Positions 20,254 through 30,614 of a DNA stretch of 52,500 bases are shown here, piece after piece. How positions within the stretch are numbered: position 1 is the stretch's first letter; each line of letters starts with the position of its first letter. The notes beneath the pieces were generated by a model, which did not search any database, was not told the DNA's origin, and saw only the letters and a list, made by a program, of their open reading frames with translations. The DNA comes from Adiantum capillus-veneris (lineage: Eukaryota > Streptophyta > Polypodiopsida > Polypodiales > Pteridaceae). Position numbers and translations under genes: made by a program. The stretch lies in contig CM043946.1 of assembly GCA_014529385.2 (NCBI GenBank), positions 19,774,577 through 19,827,076 of the forward strand, given 5' to 3'.

Positions 20254-21735
20254 TGTTAGAATATAGATATGTGCTTTTAGATCTATCTCAACATAGGACA
20301 AAAAGGTATTACTGGTCCAAAAGGGAGATGGTCTACCAAAGAGCAACGAGCAGACGATGGAGCTTAGAAGACCTTAGGGTTATCTTCATTAAAGACCTCC
20401 AAAGGTTAGTGTTAAGAGTCCTTAGACTTAGGGTAAGCTAGGCATGTGCTTGAGGTGCTTGTCAAGCTTGAGCTGACTAAGGTGCTTGAGGTGCTTGTTG
20501 TGCTTTATGGCTAAGGTGCTTGAGGTTCTTGTCGTGCTTGATGACTAAGGTTCTTGAGGTGCTTGTCATGCTTGATGACCAAGGTGCTTGTCATACTTGA
20601 TGACTAAGGTGCTTGAGGTGATTGTCATGCTTGAAGGCCAAGGTTCTTGTGGTGTTTAGTTCAACCATGATCCCTACAAAGGATGGGGTGAGCCCTAAAG
20701 GTAGGGGCATGAGAGATAAAGTACACACACGCACACATACACTCTCAAGGCAAGCCCTTTTCACAAGAGGCAATAAGGACAGATGTCAAGAACTTACCCA
20801 TGTTTCCCTCATAGTGTGCCTAAAGCCTATTAGGTGTCCTTTAAAGGGTTTAATTAACTAATTATCCAAGCATTTTTCAAGCCCTCTCTTTCAAAGGGGG
20901 AAGGACGACACTTGTCCACAAATGCTACCTCTATTGCTAGCTATGACTAAACCTTGTGATTGGCTAGGCTTGGCATTATCCAAAGAGAGGCAAGGTAGTG
21001 CAAAAGGAAAGAGGGGTTGACCTAGCCAAGAGGAGTCTCCCTTTTTGCTCATTCTTTCCCACACACTCTTTGATTGTGTGATGAGAAATAACTTGATCGA
21101 GAAGTAGAGAGCCTACACCAACACCTCGTGTCTATGGAATAAAAATCCAACCAAGAGTCAAGCTTCAATGGCATGTTCATGTTCTCTTCCATCTATATTA
21201 CTTTGCTAAGCTAAGCTCCAAGAGTAATCTATGGTGAGGAAAGTACTTCTTTTGCGTATGCTACTTTTTCCTTCTCTTCCGTTCCCTCACTCCCTACTAG
21301 CTCTCTCCACCTTTGAAGGTGTTTGAGGCCTTGAGCTTGAGGCCGCAAACAAGTTAATGCTTTTGCAAGTTAGTTAAGGGCTTAATTTTGGTGCATTAAG
21401 CTCACCATTTTCATTGCATCAAAGAGGTCTCAAGGAACACAAAGCATGTATTCTAACAAGTCTCTCTTCATGGGAGAATCTATGATACAAAATCCTTTTA
21501 GAGAGGGGACTGGCTCCATGTAAATCGGGTCCTCAACTGTTGTCAATCTATCTAATTCTCTCTCTCTTTTACAAAGTATTGTTCATGCCAAACTAACTAG
21601 ATATAATGTTCATTTTTCTACCTTTAATCAAGTACTCTCCTTATGATCCTAAAGAATTCTCTTCTCTTAAGGAAATGCTCACTAATGTTACTTTAATCTC
21701 GTTACAATCAATGTTATTAGCCATATTCCGTTACA
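20254..21735 (+). repeat. Candidate 5' LTR of an unidentified element
   Basis: Begins TGTTAGAATATAG (20254) and ends CCGTTACA (21735), one base before an initiator-Met primer site. The TG...CA ends and the primer site fit an LTR of about 1.48 kb. No partner copy exists in the window, and it does not resemble the 3' LTR that starts at 26260, so the left boundary is a guess. Confidence 0.45.
20446..20655. repeat. 34-bp minisatellite
   Basis: Units starting (T/C)AAGG at 20478, 20512, 20546, 20580, 20605 and 20639, with period 34 except one 25-base unit. The core is AAGGTGCTTGAGGTGCTTGT followed by a GTGCTTGATGAC-like part. Less regular copies extend left to about 20446. Confidence 0.88.
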
Positions 21736-21736
21736 T

Positions 21737-21748
21737 TGGTATCAGAGC
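21737..21748 (+). other. Primer-binding site, initiator tRNA-Met type
   Basis: TGGTATCAGAGC, the standard complement of the plant initiator Met tRNA 3' end, one base after a CA end. It marks the start of the internal region of an LTR element read left to right. Confidence 0.8.
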
Positions 21749-22912
21749 TATTGGTTTCTCTTTTCTTGCTTAAGAAGAGAGGTCCTTAATTTGTCCATGA
21801 AAGGTTGGACATGTTCATTGCAAGAGGGTAAATGAAATAGGTATTTATTATCCCGGTTGGAATGAACTCAATTTGAGGTACACCGTTGGGAACTATAGAC
21901 TTAATAATAAAGTCTTTCGGGGCTTGCCCATTAGGAAGAGAATGGGTCTACAAGGGATTGTTTATTTGGCAGTTTAAGGAAGTAAAACCTTTAGTATTAA
22001 GAAAGTAATCAAAGGTCAGCTTTTGGATTCGAAGAGGCAAAACGGCTAGGTTATTTGAATTCAAATTTTCCCCCCAAAAAAAAATTGTAAATCTATCGGG
22101 TAAAATCATATCATGTAGCATATCTATGGAAAGAGCTCGGTGCATAGATTTCAGGTCTATGATCTCTGCTCAAATTGGAGATTTTATGTGGGACTTATAG
22201 AAGGCCAAAAATTGATGAAATTGTCCACCTCCTTTTTGGGGAGAAAAGTGCATCCTTTGACCACTCTTACAGATCTCTTACATACCCACCATTCTTACAC
22301 ACATGCCATACACCTATTCATCAAAATTTTAATCACCTTCATAAGCTCATGAAAATAAAGAGGCCCTCCTACACCCCATCCTCTTCCTGATTCTTTGGTT
22401 TAACCATTATTGAGCTACTAGCAAGCTCATTAGGAACTATAATCAACCAAGAACTGTTAGACCCTCTCCACTACTCTTTGCAATCACAACAGTCTCTAAA
22501 CCATGGGTGTGTCTACTTGAGAGCTAATTTTCAAAAGTTAAGAAGAGTAGCAACTAAAGCTTTGAGGTTCCAAATTACAAAGTAGCACTGTGAAAATCTC
22601 TAGTTGTTTATAGCGGTCTTTTCCGCATTTTGTAGAGAGAAGGCCCAAATTGAGCTGGAAAGGGAAGAGAGGGGAGGGTGAGGGGGGATTTTTTTTGTAT
22701 TTAGACTGTTATCGTGACTATTTTTGTGTTTATTACCGCATTTATTTTCGAGGGGAAATTTAGCGCCTAGACTTTCAAATTCTGGCTTAAACATTCCCCC
22801 CTCCCCCGTCTCTCAATTTTTGGTGTTTTCCTTCTCTCAATAAAAATTATAGAATACTGTATGAAATTTTCAAATTTAAAAAAGAAAAGAGAAAGAAAGA
22901 GAAAGAGGGATA

Positions 22913-22945
<33 letters not shown>

Positions 22946-23092
22946 GGATAATAAGATTACACCTTATTACAACTAAAATAATCACTGTCACTTTATTAAC
23001 GTAATTGAGCATATTCACAAAATTAGAGAGAAGAAGAGGGGGGAGAGAGAGATGAATGGATTATACAACCAAAAATCTTCATAACTTAAAGT
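21749..23092. other. Non-coding stretch after the primer site
   Basis: No frame here resembles Gag or any other known protein. Short ORFs on both strands look like chance. It includes a 29-base G run (22915-22943) next to a GA-rich tract. The gag expected after the primer site is absent or beyond recognition. Confidence 0.5.
22915..22943 (+). repeat. Homopolymer of 29 G
   Basis: An unbroken run of G, preceded by GAAAGAGGGATAGA. Length may be inexact because such runs sequence poorly. Confidence 0.85.
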
Positions 23093-23254
23093 ATGCAAAA
23101 TATTAATGAATCATCTTCCAAAAGATCCTTACATGAAGCATCATCCAATTCTAAGCCCATGGCTCCTAAATCAATAAAGAGAGAAACAGAATTGTCGTTT
23201 GTGGATGCGTTGGCTTCATCATCTTTGAATTCTTCATTCTCCATCTCATCTTAC

Positions 23255-24620
23255 AGGAATTACAAGATTCTCCATCCCATCATAGCTCTAGTTTACTTTC
23301 TCCTTTTTCACGGAAAAAGCTTACTCGCTTACTCACGGAGTATAATGATGTGTTCTCAAGTGATTTACCACCGGGTTTACCCCCTACACGTGATGTGCAA
23401 CATAGCATAGATGTCTTGCCACGCACTAAACCGGTGAGTAAACCACCTTATCATATGAGTGCTAAAGAAGCCAACGAGGTTGAGATTCAGTTGGCTGACT
23501 ACCTCGCTCATGGTTTCATTAGACCTAGCACTTCGCCTTGGGCATCACCAATTTTATTGTAAAAAAGAAAGATGGTACTATGCGCATGTGCGTAGATTAT
23601 CGAGGATTAAATGCGATAACCATCAAGAACAAGTATCCTCTACCTCAAGTTGATGAGTTGTTTGATCAACTCCACTGGGAAAGATATTATGCAAAGATAG
23701 ATCTTCATTCAGGATACCACCAGGTGCGTATCCTACTGCAAGATATCTCCACAACTGCCTTTAGAACACGGTTCGGGCATTTTGAATTTTTGGTTATGCC
23801 TTCTGGTCTAGCCAATGCTCCAGCTACATTTATGACACTCATGGATAGTTTCTTACGTCCCTATCTTGGAAAATTTGTTGTGTTTTTCCTTGATGACATT
23901 CTCATTTACAGTAAGAATGAAGATGAACACATAGAACACTTACAATTAGTATCCGAACAACTACGAGCTCACGCACTGTATGCTAAGAAAAGCAAGTGCG
24001 ATTTCTTCAAACCAGAGATACATTACCTCGTTCATATGATCTCTTATTCTGGCATCAAAATGGACACTGACAAGGTCGCTGCCATTCTTCGATGGCCACA
24101 TCCCAACACGATTGAGGAGCTTCAAATATTTTTAGGCATGGCTGGATTTTATCAACAGTATATCCATGATTATGCCAAAATTGTTGTTCCTATGACAGAT
24201 CAACTTAACGCAAAAGGTAAAACCTTTTCTTGGGAAGAAGCCCGAAAGCGCAGTTTTGAACAGCTCAAGGTAGTTATAGCCACTGCTCCCATCCTATCAA
24301 TCATCGATCCACTTAAGCCGTTTGTGGTAGAGACTGATGCTAGTGATAAAGCAATTAGTGCGGTACTACTCCAGGAGGGAATACCTATAGCCTTTGAAAG
24401 TAAAAAGTTAGATATATCTCAACAAAATTATTATGTCTATGAGAGAGAGCTCTATGCCATAATTCACACTTTACGAAAGTGGCAACACTATTTATATGGT
24501 GCCGAGTTTGAAGCAATTTTTTACCATGAGAGTATTAAATGGTTTACTACTCAAATGGACTTGAAGGGCTGTAAAGCTAGATGGGCCAAAATCCTTCAAG
24601 ATTATGATTGTAAGCTATGA
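23255..24620 (+). pseudogene. Chromovirus reverse transcriptase and RNase H
   Basis: The pre-RT part lies in the frame holding LTRLLTEYNDVFSSDLPPGL, HSIDVLPRTKPVSKPPYHMS and GFIRPSTSPWASPI. A frameshift near 23560 leads into the long frame that continues VKKKDGTMRMCVDYRGLNAI, IDLHSGYHQVRI, FGHFEFLVMPSGLANAPATF and the catalytic FFLDDILIYSKNEDEH (LDD core, near 23885-23930). RNase H follows with VETDASDKAISAVLLQ (first Asp), YERELYAIIHTLRKWQHYL (Glu), and FYHESIKWF in place of the usual TDHxSLK, where the third Asp appears to be replaced by His. The frame stops at 24620 in the NVVADALSR region, which continues in another frame (DALSRMPQ near 24650). Confidence 0.88.
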
Positions 24621-24959
24621 TATCGCAAGGGGTGATATAATGTAGTAGTGGATGCACTAAGCCGGATGCCTCAGATTAATTCACTTGCTTTGACGGAAAT
24701 AAAGAGTTGATTTTTAGAGTCATTACGTGGCAAGTGTGCACAAGATCAATCATATGCTAAAGTGTGGAGTGCAATTTAAAAAGGTATCCCTCACACTCAC
24801 ATGTCTCTGTATAGCTAGATCAACATGTCTCTTCACGCGCAGATAAGAACTCCAACACACAGAGCTCCACCCCTACTCAGGAAGAGCTTAAGTGATGGAA
24901 GGATTTTTCCATTGATGATGGCTACTTACTTCACAAAGGTAGATTATGTGTGAAAAAGG

Positions 24960-25677
24960 ACTCAGACACTAGGTGCCAAATATTATTTGAGTGTCACGAT
25001 AGTCCAAGTGTTGGTCATCCAGGTATTCGTAAGACGTATGCCTTAGTTCGACGGCAATTGTATTGGCCAGGCATACATCATGATGTTTAAGAGTGCGTAC
25101 TAAAAAGTGCCAAGTTAATAAGGCAGATCGCCTCAAGGTAGGTGGCCTTTTACATCCTTTAGAGATTCCACAAGGTAAGTGGGAGAGTATCTCTATGGAT
25201 TTTGTAGTAGGACTACCTACTACAAATCGTGGCCATGATGCCATATGGGTAATTTTAGACCGTCTTACCAAGATGGGTCGATTCATTCCCACTAAGACTA
25301 CGGTTAAGACACCGGAATTAGCACGTCTATTTGTAGAGAATATATATAAACTCTACAATCTTCCAACTAGTATCATTAGTGACAGAGATCGAAAGTTCAA
25401 TAATCACTTTTGGAGAGCTGTGTTCCAAAAGTTGGAAACTAAACTTAATCTAAGTACGGCTGATCATCCAAAAACGGATGGTCAAACAGAAAGAGTTAAT
25501 CAAGTGCTAGAGGATATGCTACGAGCCTACGTTAGCAAGAAGCAAACCAATTGGGAAGACTACTTACCTATATTGGAATTCTCTTATAATAATTCAAAGC
25601 ATGTGACTACAGGGTTTAGTCCATTTATGCTTTTGTATGGATTTCAACCTATCACCCATTTCAGTGGGGTTGGCTAA
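24960..25677 (+). pseudogene. Chromovirus integrase, zinc module and catalytic core
   Basis: The zinc module is read near 24980-25110: ECHDSPSVGHPGIRKTYALV, RRQLYWPGIHHDV, a TAA stop, then a damaged C-x2-C in KKCQVNKADR. The core frame 25093-25677 has ISMDFVVGLPTTNRGHDAIW (first Asp), SIISDRDRKFNNHFW (second Asp) and HPKTDGQTERVNQVLEDML (Glu), all three acids present. WEDYLPILEFSYNNSKHVTT and GFSPFMLLYGFQP follow, typical of Gypsy integrases. A frameshift near 25655 separates it from the C-terminal part. Confidence 0.88.
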
Positions 25678-26259
25678 GGAGAAGACACAGCAAGTGATGG
25701 ATTTTCTCCAAGACCATTTTGCCATGCTTCGAGTTTCTCAAAAAAATGTTAAGCAAGCTCAAGATCGATATAAGAAGTATGCAAATGAGCATCATCATCT
25801 TGCTACTTTTGAAGAAGGAGACAAGGTTTTCCTCAAAGTTCTGGAGCATTCAAAAATTTTGAAGACGGGAAAAGTTGCTAAACTTTCACCACGCTATTGT
25901 GGACCGTTTACCATTCTCAAACATATAGGTCAGTGGCCTATAAGTTAGCTCTTTCAGAGCCCTCACGAGTTCATCCTATTTTTCATGTTAGCCGTTTACA
26001 AAAACAACTACAGAATGATAATGTCATTGAAACAGGTGTGTTAGTTGCCCTTATCGAACCGCCAAGCATCCCTCATGAGCCCAAAAAGATTTTGGATTCT
26101 CATGAGCTTTGCACTTGACATCATCTCAGACGACAGGTGTTGGTAAAATGGCTAGATAGACCTGAAGAAGGTTCTACATGGGAGAATGTCTCCGCACTTA
26201 AGAAACATTCTCCTACGTTCATTTTCAAGGACAAAAACGATTCTCCAACGGGGGGGTAA
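25637..26259 (+). pseudogene. Integrase C-terminus with chromodomain
   Basis: The frame 25637-25948 has RVSQKNVKQAQDRYKKYANE, EGDKVFLKVLEHSKIL and KLSPRYCGPFTILKHIGQW (GPY/F module). After a frameshift, AYKLALSEPSRVHPIFHVSR gives the VHPVFHVSxL motif. A TGA at 26116 interrupts, and in the same frame RRQVLVKWLDRPEEGSTWEN follows, a chromodomain core (VxWxxxPxxxATWE). In chromoviruses this domain directs integration to particular chromatin. The frame closes with TAA at 26257-26259, abutting the LTR. Confidence 0.85.
26250..26259 (+). other. Polypurine tract of the chromovirus
   Basis: GGGGGGGTAA directly before the TGTAAGG start of the LTR. The last stop codon of pol forms its end. Confidence 0.75.
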
Positions 26260-26656
26260 TGTAAGGACATGGGTCCTACGGGCAAGGCCACCGGCACGGC
26301 TGAACAGTGTGTATGCTAGGGGGAGGCTATAAGATAGCACGGTTGGGTGGAGACTAGAACACACATTACCACCGCCCTTTCAATTGGCCAAGTGAATCCA
26401 ATCACATATCATCTCCAGTTCCACAATCTGTGCAGATTCATCTAGTCTTCCATGTTTCAGTGTTGGAGCCTTGTCATTGGTCCAAAATTCATGAGTACCA
26501 TCAATAACTTTCATCAGGCCTTGTTCTCATGACAAGAAGTAAAACCTCTCCTCGTGGAACTTGTCGATAGAGGATGGGGTAATGTTATGGATGCTTGAGA
26601 GTAGATCTTCTTGAGTTTCCTACAAGAAAGCATTATGGAGATTGTAGAAAGTCCTA

Positions 26657-27010
26657 GAAAATTCCAAAAGAAGATTGTGGAAGATTCTAGAATATTGAAG
26701 AAAACACTAGAAGGTTCTAAAAGATTCTACAGACTTCTACTAGATTCTAGAAGGTTCTTGGAAAGTTCTAGAAGTTTGAAGAAGAATCTAGAAGTCCCTA
26801 GAAAGTTCTATAAGTTTGAAGAAGAATCTAAAAGTTCTAGAAGCTTGAGGAAGAACCTAGAAGGTTCTTAACCTTCAAAAAGAACCTAGAAGGTTCTTAA
26901 CCTACTCAAGCTTGAGGAAGCACCTAGAAGGTTCTTAACCTCCTTAAGCTTGAGGAAGAACCTATAAGCTTCTTAACTTCTTTATGCTTGAGGAGGCACC
27001 TAGAAGGTTC
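26657..27010 (+). promoter_or_regulatory. Array of heat-shock-element-like motifs in the LTR
   Basis: Three perfect three-box motifs of alternating GAA and TTC with two-base gaps: 26680-26692 (GAA..TTC..GAA), 26745-26757 (TTC..GAA..TTC) and 26761-26773 (GAA..TTC..GAA). Two-box GAAnnTTC copies occur at 26710, 26860, 26889, 26927 and 27003, and others nearby. This is the binding pattern of plant heat-shock factors. It lies 20-380 bp upstream of the TATA box at 27031. Function is inferred from motif and position only. Confidence 0.6.
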
Positions 27011-27030
27011 TTAACCTCCTTAAGCTTGAG
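26908..27030 (+). repeat. 38-bp tandem repeat in the LTR
   Basis: Units starting (A)AGCTTGAGG or ATGCTTGAGG at 26908, 26946 and 26984, and a partial one at 27022, period exactly 38. Each holds CACCTAGAAGGTTCTTAACC or a close variant, so each unit carries one GAAnnTTC (the middle one is altered). A related unit starts at 26841. Confidence 0.88.
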
Positions 27031-27038
27031 TATAAATA
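27031..27038 (+). promoter_or_regulatory. TATA box of the chromovirus LTR
   Basis: TATAAATA followed by GAGG, directly after the last 38-bp unit. Transcription would start about 30 bases later, near 27060-27070. Confidence 0.6.
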
Positions 27039-27106
27039 GAGGTCTTGGGCTACAAGCCTCTCAATATTCTCAATACCAGTTGTTGTGAGGCTCCTACAAG
27101 GTACAT

Positions 27107-29133
27107 TGGAGAGGAGGAAAAGGGAACACACCCAGCACACAAATTGTTTGCCTCTCTATAGCCCAGGGATTCCACATCACCCCTAACCTCTCAAATAACA
27201 CCTTCAAATTGGCTAATTTGCACTAACAGCTCCACTTTAATACACAGAACAACTATCTCATACCTTGCAAAAAACACCTTGCAGCACAAATGCACCCACA
27301 CTGCTCAACTCATCCTTCTCAACTCACGAAACACTCCGATTATGCCCTCTTGGTAACACCCTTCAGGCTATAGGCATACCCTCTGCAAGCACTAGTAAAT
27401 ACACAAAGAGCGAGAGAAAAGGAGGGGGATGGGGAGAAGCAACAGGAGAAATAGGGGCAAATGCTTAGTAGTATTGCATAGGGAGATAGTACATTTGAAT
27501 ATGCAAGTTCAGTGGCAAGCTTACAACCCACAGGCTTGCAAACCTCCAATAACTCTCTCTGGCAAAAAGGCCTCAAAAAATCACCTCTATGTCCTTTTAT
27601 AAGGCTTGGCTAAGGCTAAAAAAGAAAAAACAAGGAGCTATCAAGCTCGTACAATCAACTAAAGCTTCCTTTAGAAGTTTTTTTGCATTGCCACCACTTG
27701 GCACATTTGATTTTTTTGGTATCTGCATGGTGCATCCCTCTTGGCTCTTTGTCTGTTGAATTTGGCCACACTCGCACTTGCATTTTGGATTCCTCTCGGA
27801 TTGGTTCTCTCTCTTTCCTTGCTTGATCTTTGTGATGGGCGGGATAGGCCCCTTGGCCATGCCCCTTGAAGCTTTCAAACTTTCTCTCTCCATCTCTTGT
27901 GGGACCCCTCCCCTCATGAGCAATAGCGACATCGCTATTGGGGGGGGCATTTTCCTTCAAAAGATTGGGGGAGCCCTCACGGGCTTGTGAACCATAGCCA
28001 GCGGGCATGCCATGTCACTGCCGGCTGGGAGTGCCACCGACAACCACCACAAGCGGGCTCGCCACTAGCTACAGCCACCGCCATCTAGAGTGCAACCAAA
28101 AGGCGCCCTGCGATGCCCAGCTGCGCCGGAGGACGCCGGGCCACCATCGTTGACCTCAAGAGGGAGCTCCCTCTCTTTATTCACATGACACAATGGGCGC
28201 CCTCACTTGGGTTAAATACCCCGGCACCCGGACACCACACAATGCATATGGGACAATGCAGAGGCCACGTGGCAGCTCCCTGTCAAATGGCCTCCATGGC
28301 TTTTAGCAAAAAAAAAGAAAAACTTTCCTCAAAAAAAATCCCCAACTTTTTTTTTTACCCCAATGCTTGCCCTGCTTGCCAATTGTTCACTGGCAACCCG
28401 ATCACCGAGCTATAAAAACCGGCCACAAACTCACTGAGCCGACTCTGACTTCCCCCGACCTTGCTGCACTTCACAATTCTCCAAGCCCCCAATTGAGGCC
28501 GCAAAGACCGAGAAAGTCATCTGCAACCAATCCCGAACAAATGCACCCGATCCTTCCAAATGCTGTAACTTCCTGCTCCGGGCTCCGTTTGACGTGCAAT
28601 CAATTGTTGCTAGCTCCGTATGATGCATGCCCTACTCTAGAACCTTGTCGAGGCTCAAAAGATGCTAGATGGCACACCTCCCCATGTTATGAAATTTGTG
28701 GCTCCAATCTACAATCTCAAAAGACGGGTAGGCTCCATAAATCGAGCACTATACGTCTATACCTTGACTTCCACTTGGACCACCTGTCCCCTGCTGCCTT
28801 GTCTGGCAAGATTCTGCAACACGCTGAACCTTCAACATTAAATAACTTGGGCTCCGTAGCTCGGTTTGATGAGCCATCTGGACCTGATCCTTCAACACTT
28901 CAAGCTCTATATTCTTGGACCCAAAAGCTGCACTTTGTATCTCCTTCACCTGTTACCCAAATTAGCCCCTTATGGAGCCTTTCTTGGCCTAGAAACCGCA
29001 TCAATCATACATTCTCGTGGCTACCTGTCAGCCCATGATCTTCCTAGATTCTACACCCTTTTGTCCTACTACTACTAGCCTGCACATATCTGCCCATTCC
29101 ATCTTCTATGGTTGACACACTTTGGCTGTACCA
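27107..29133 (-). repeat. 3' LTR of the non-autonomous element
   Basis: On the + strand it starts TGGAGAGGAGG and ends GGCTGTACCA. It is homologous to 31294-33367 and, inverted, to 37556-39651 and 50279-52371. A TATAAAAG box on the minus strand is at 27594-27601. The 223-codon + strand ORF inside it (28367-29038) is not maintained in the partner LTR and is not taken as a gene. Confidence 0.9.
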
Positions 29134-29150
29134 TCATTGCCCACCCCCTA
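29134..29150 (-). other. Polypurine tract of the non-autonomous element
   Basis: On the minus strand TAGGGGGTGGGCAATGA ends at the LTR. The Tat element has the near-identical GAGGGGTGGGCAATGA at its 3' LTR. Confidence 0.7.
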
Positions 29151-29170
29151 GTTGAGCATTTATGCTCAAC
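29151..29170. repeat. Palindrome next to the polypurine tract
   Basis: GTTGAGCATTTATGCTCAAC: nine-base arms with two central bases. The same site in the Tat element (50242-50261) is a perfect 20-bp palindrome. Confidence 0.85.
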
Positions 29171-29566
29171 CGTATAAGAGCTTTATTCCATTTCTAACTA
29201 CAAAACCTGGCACATACTATGAGAACACCAAAACCATATGTACACAGTTTTATTGCATCCTACAGCCAAACCTTCAAGTGGGTTGCCCCACCCCCTGCAT
29301 CATATAGCTTCCGCCTGGATCAAATACCTACCGTGGATATCCTTCACCCATCTGTAACTACTCACCATAGTGCCGTATCGCGGCACCTAGACCATCATGT
29401 GTGTAGGCTACCCATAGCCCACCTGACACCAAGCTCCGACACATGTCTGACCCTCCCTACCATCCAAATAAAGTGGAGGCCTCTATCACAGACCCCTGCA
29501 CCTGCCAAACCATCCACCACATAGTTTTTTCTACCATCATTTTCATCAACCATATCTTACATACCT

Positions 29567-30502
29567 TTAATCGAAGCAAAGCCACTGCTTGGGATTCTCC
29601 TTTCTCCGCCTCTTGACCTGTCTGCCGCATCGGAATCTCCACCGTCTTGGGCAACACAACCTCTTCGTTGCCACACACTCAATTCCATCATCATCGAGCC
29701 CTTCCTCGTTTACCATCCCTTCAACGTCAATCAGCACCTCTTCCTCTTTAGCTTCAATCACCTATTCTTCAATCACCTCTTCTGCCGCTGCATCATGCTC
29801 CTCCAACGAAGAGAGAAATTCGCTCTCCTTTGCATCCACCTCGGCTTCCTCCATAGGCACAGTTTCTCTATCTCTCCTAGTGAAATTTTGCACTTGTTGC
29901 ACCACTATGACACATTCCATCGCTACGTTCATCATCATAGCCATTAGCATGGCCCCAGACACCACCTTCACTTGCATATCTTCATATGTAGGCCTAGACC
30001 GCACCACTTGGTCTTCATCAAACACCTCGGCTTGCTCTGTTCCTTGCTCTCCTTGCACATGGGCTACTACCATATCATCAAACACATAAAAGGGCAGCTT
30101 CACCTTTACCAACTTAGGTTCGTCAGACCTCATCTCCTCGTCATAGGATGTGGACTCATCCGCTCTATCCTCCTCGCTTTTATCCCAACTAATCGAGCTT
30201 GTATCATCACCATCACTGGCATCATATACCGACTATATATCTGCATCTTCATCTTCTTGTTGCTCTACAAAAGCTTAACCATCTTCACAACTTTGCTCTC
30301 TTTCTTCATCAGCTTTTGAACTCTTGGTATCTGCATCTTGATTGCATTCTGCTATCTTTTCATGCAAACTTTCCACAAGAACAGGCTTTATCTCTTCAAT
30401 CTGCATCAGAACCTCCACATTTGCTACCGCTTTTGCCTTTTGGTTCACTTCAATATGGAGCTTTTCCTCGTTGATAAGCTCGTCCACCCTCGGCACATGC
30501 AC
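29567..30502 (-). pseudogene. Acidic ORF of unknown function in place of pol
   Basis: One minus-strand frame of 312 codons kept open except for three stops (near 30274, 30220 and 29762). There is no ATG at the exact left edge; GTG is the first possible codon. The product is strongly acidic: segments include VSAxx-free stretches such as VDELINEEKLHIEVNQKAKA, SWDKSEEDRADESTSYDEEM, VKVKLPFYVFDDMVVAHVQG and SSLEEHDAAAEEVIEE. No zinc knuckle, protease, RT or integrase motif is visible and I do not recognise it. The segment VKVKLPFYVFDD looks like a small folded strand region inside otherwise disordered text. It lies between gag and the 3' LTR, where pol is expected. Confidence 0.55.
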
Positions 30503-30614
30503 ACTCCATGCACATCACGAACTAGAACCACCAAGGAACATAACCAATAGTAGGCCTTACCTCAACAGGCTCTGCAATTTGAACAATTGGATGGTTGGGC
30601 CAAAGAGCACTTCG

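Larger units (their letters stand above)
23093..26259 (+). mobile_element. 5'-truncated chromovirus (Ty3/Gypsy) pol region
   Basis: RT, RNase H, integrase and chromodomain in Gypsy order on the + strand, directly followed by a polypurine tract and 3' LTR at 26260. Gag and protease are missing, and no 5' LTR matching the 3' LTR lies in the window. Chromovirus assignment rests on the chromodomain-like tail after the GPY/F module. Confidence 0.85.
26260..27106 (+). repeat. Chromovirus 3' LTR, left part (split by an insertion)
   Basis: Begins TGTAAGGACATGGG at 26260 after the polypurine tract. U3 includes the GAAnnTTC array, 38-bp tandem units and a TATA box at 27031. At 27107 the non-autonomous Gypsy element begins. 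The rest of the LTR probably resumes at 33372. Confidence 0.7.

Noticed and set aside
16251-21735. Endogenous pararetrovirus
   Set aside because: No movement-protein, coat-protein or caulimovirus-type RT motif was found; a TATA box, long leader and initiator-Met site alone do not suffice.
21737-21748. TGGTATCAGAGC words as parts of tRNA genes
   Set aside because: They are primer-binding sites (also at 34640 and, inverted, at 47620); no cloverleaf or internal promoter is present around them.
22767-23018. Minus-strand 83-codon ORF with a proline run
   Set aside because: The prolines come from the 29-base G homopolymer; nothing else supports coding.
20254-26259. Candidate LTR at 20254-21735 as the 5' LTR of the chromovirus
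   Set aside because: Its start TGTTAGAATATAG, interior and end do not match the 3' LTR that starts TGTAAGGACATGGG at 26260; the two probably come from different elements.
28367-29038. 223-codon + strand ORF as a host gene
   Set aside because: It lies wholly inside an LTR, antisense to the element, shows no motif, and the matching part of the partner LTR (32600-33272) is broken into shorter frames.
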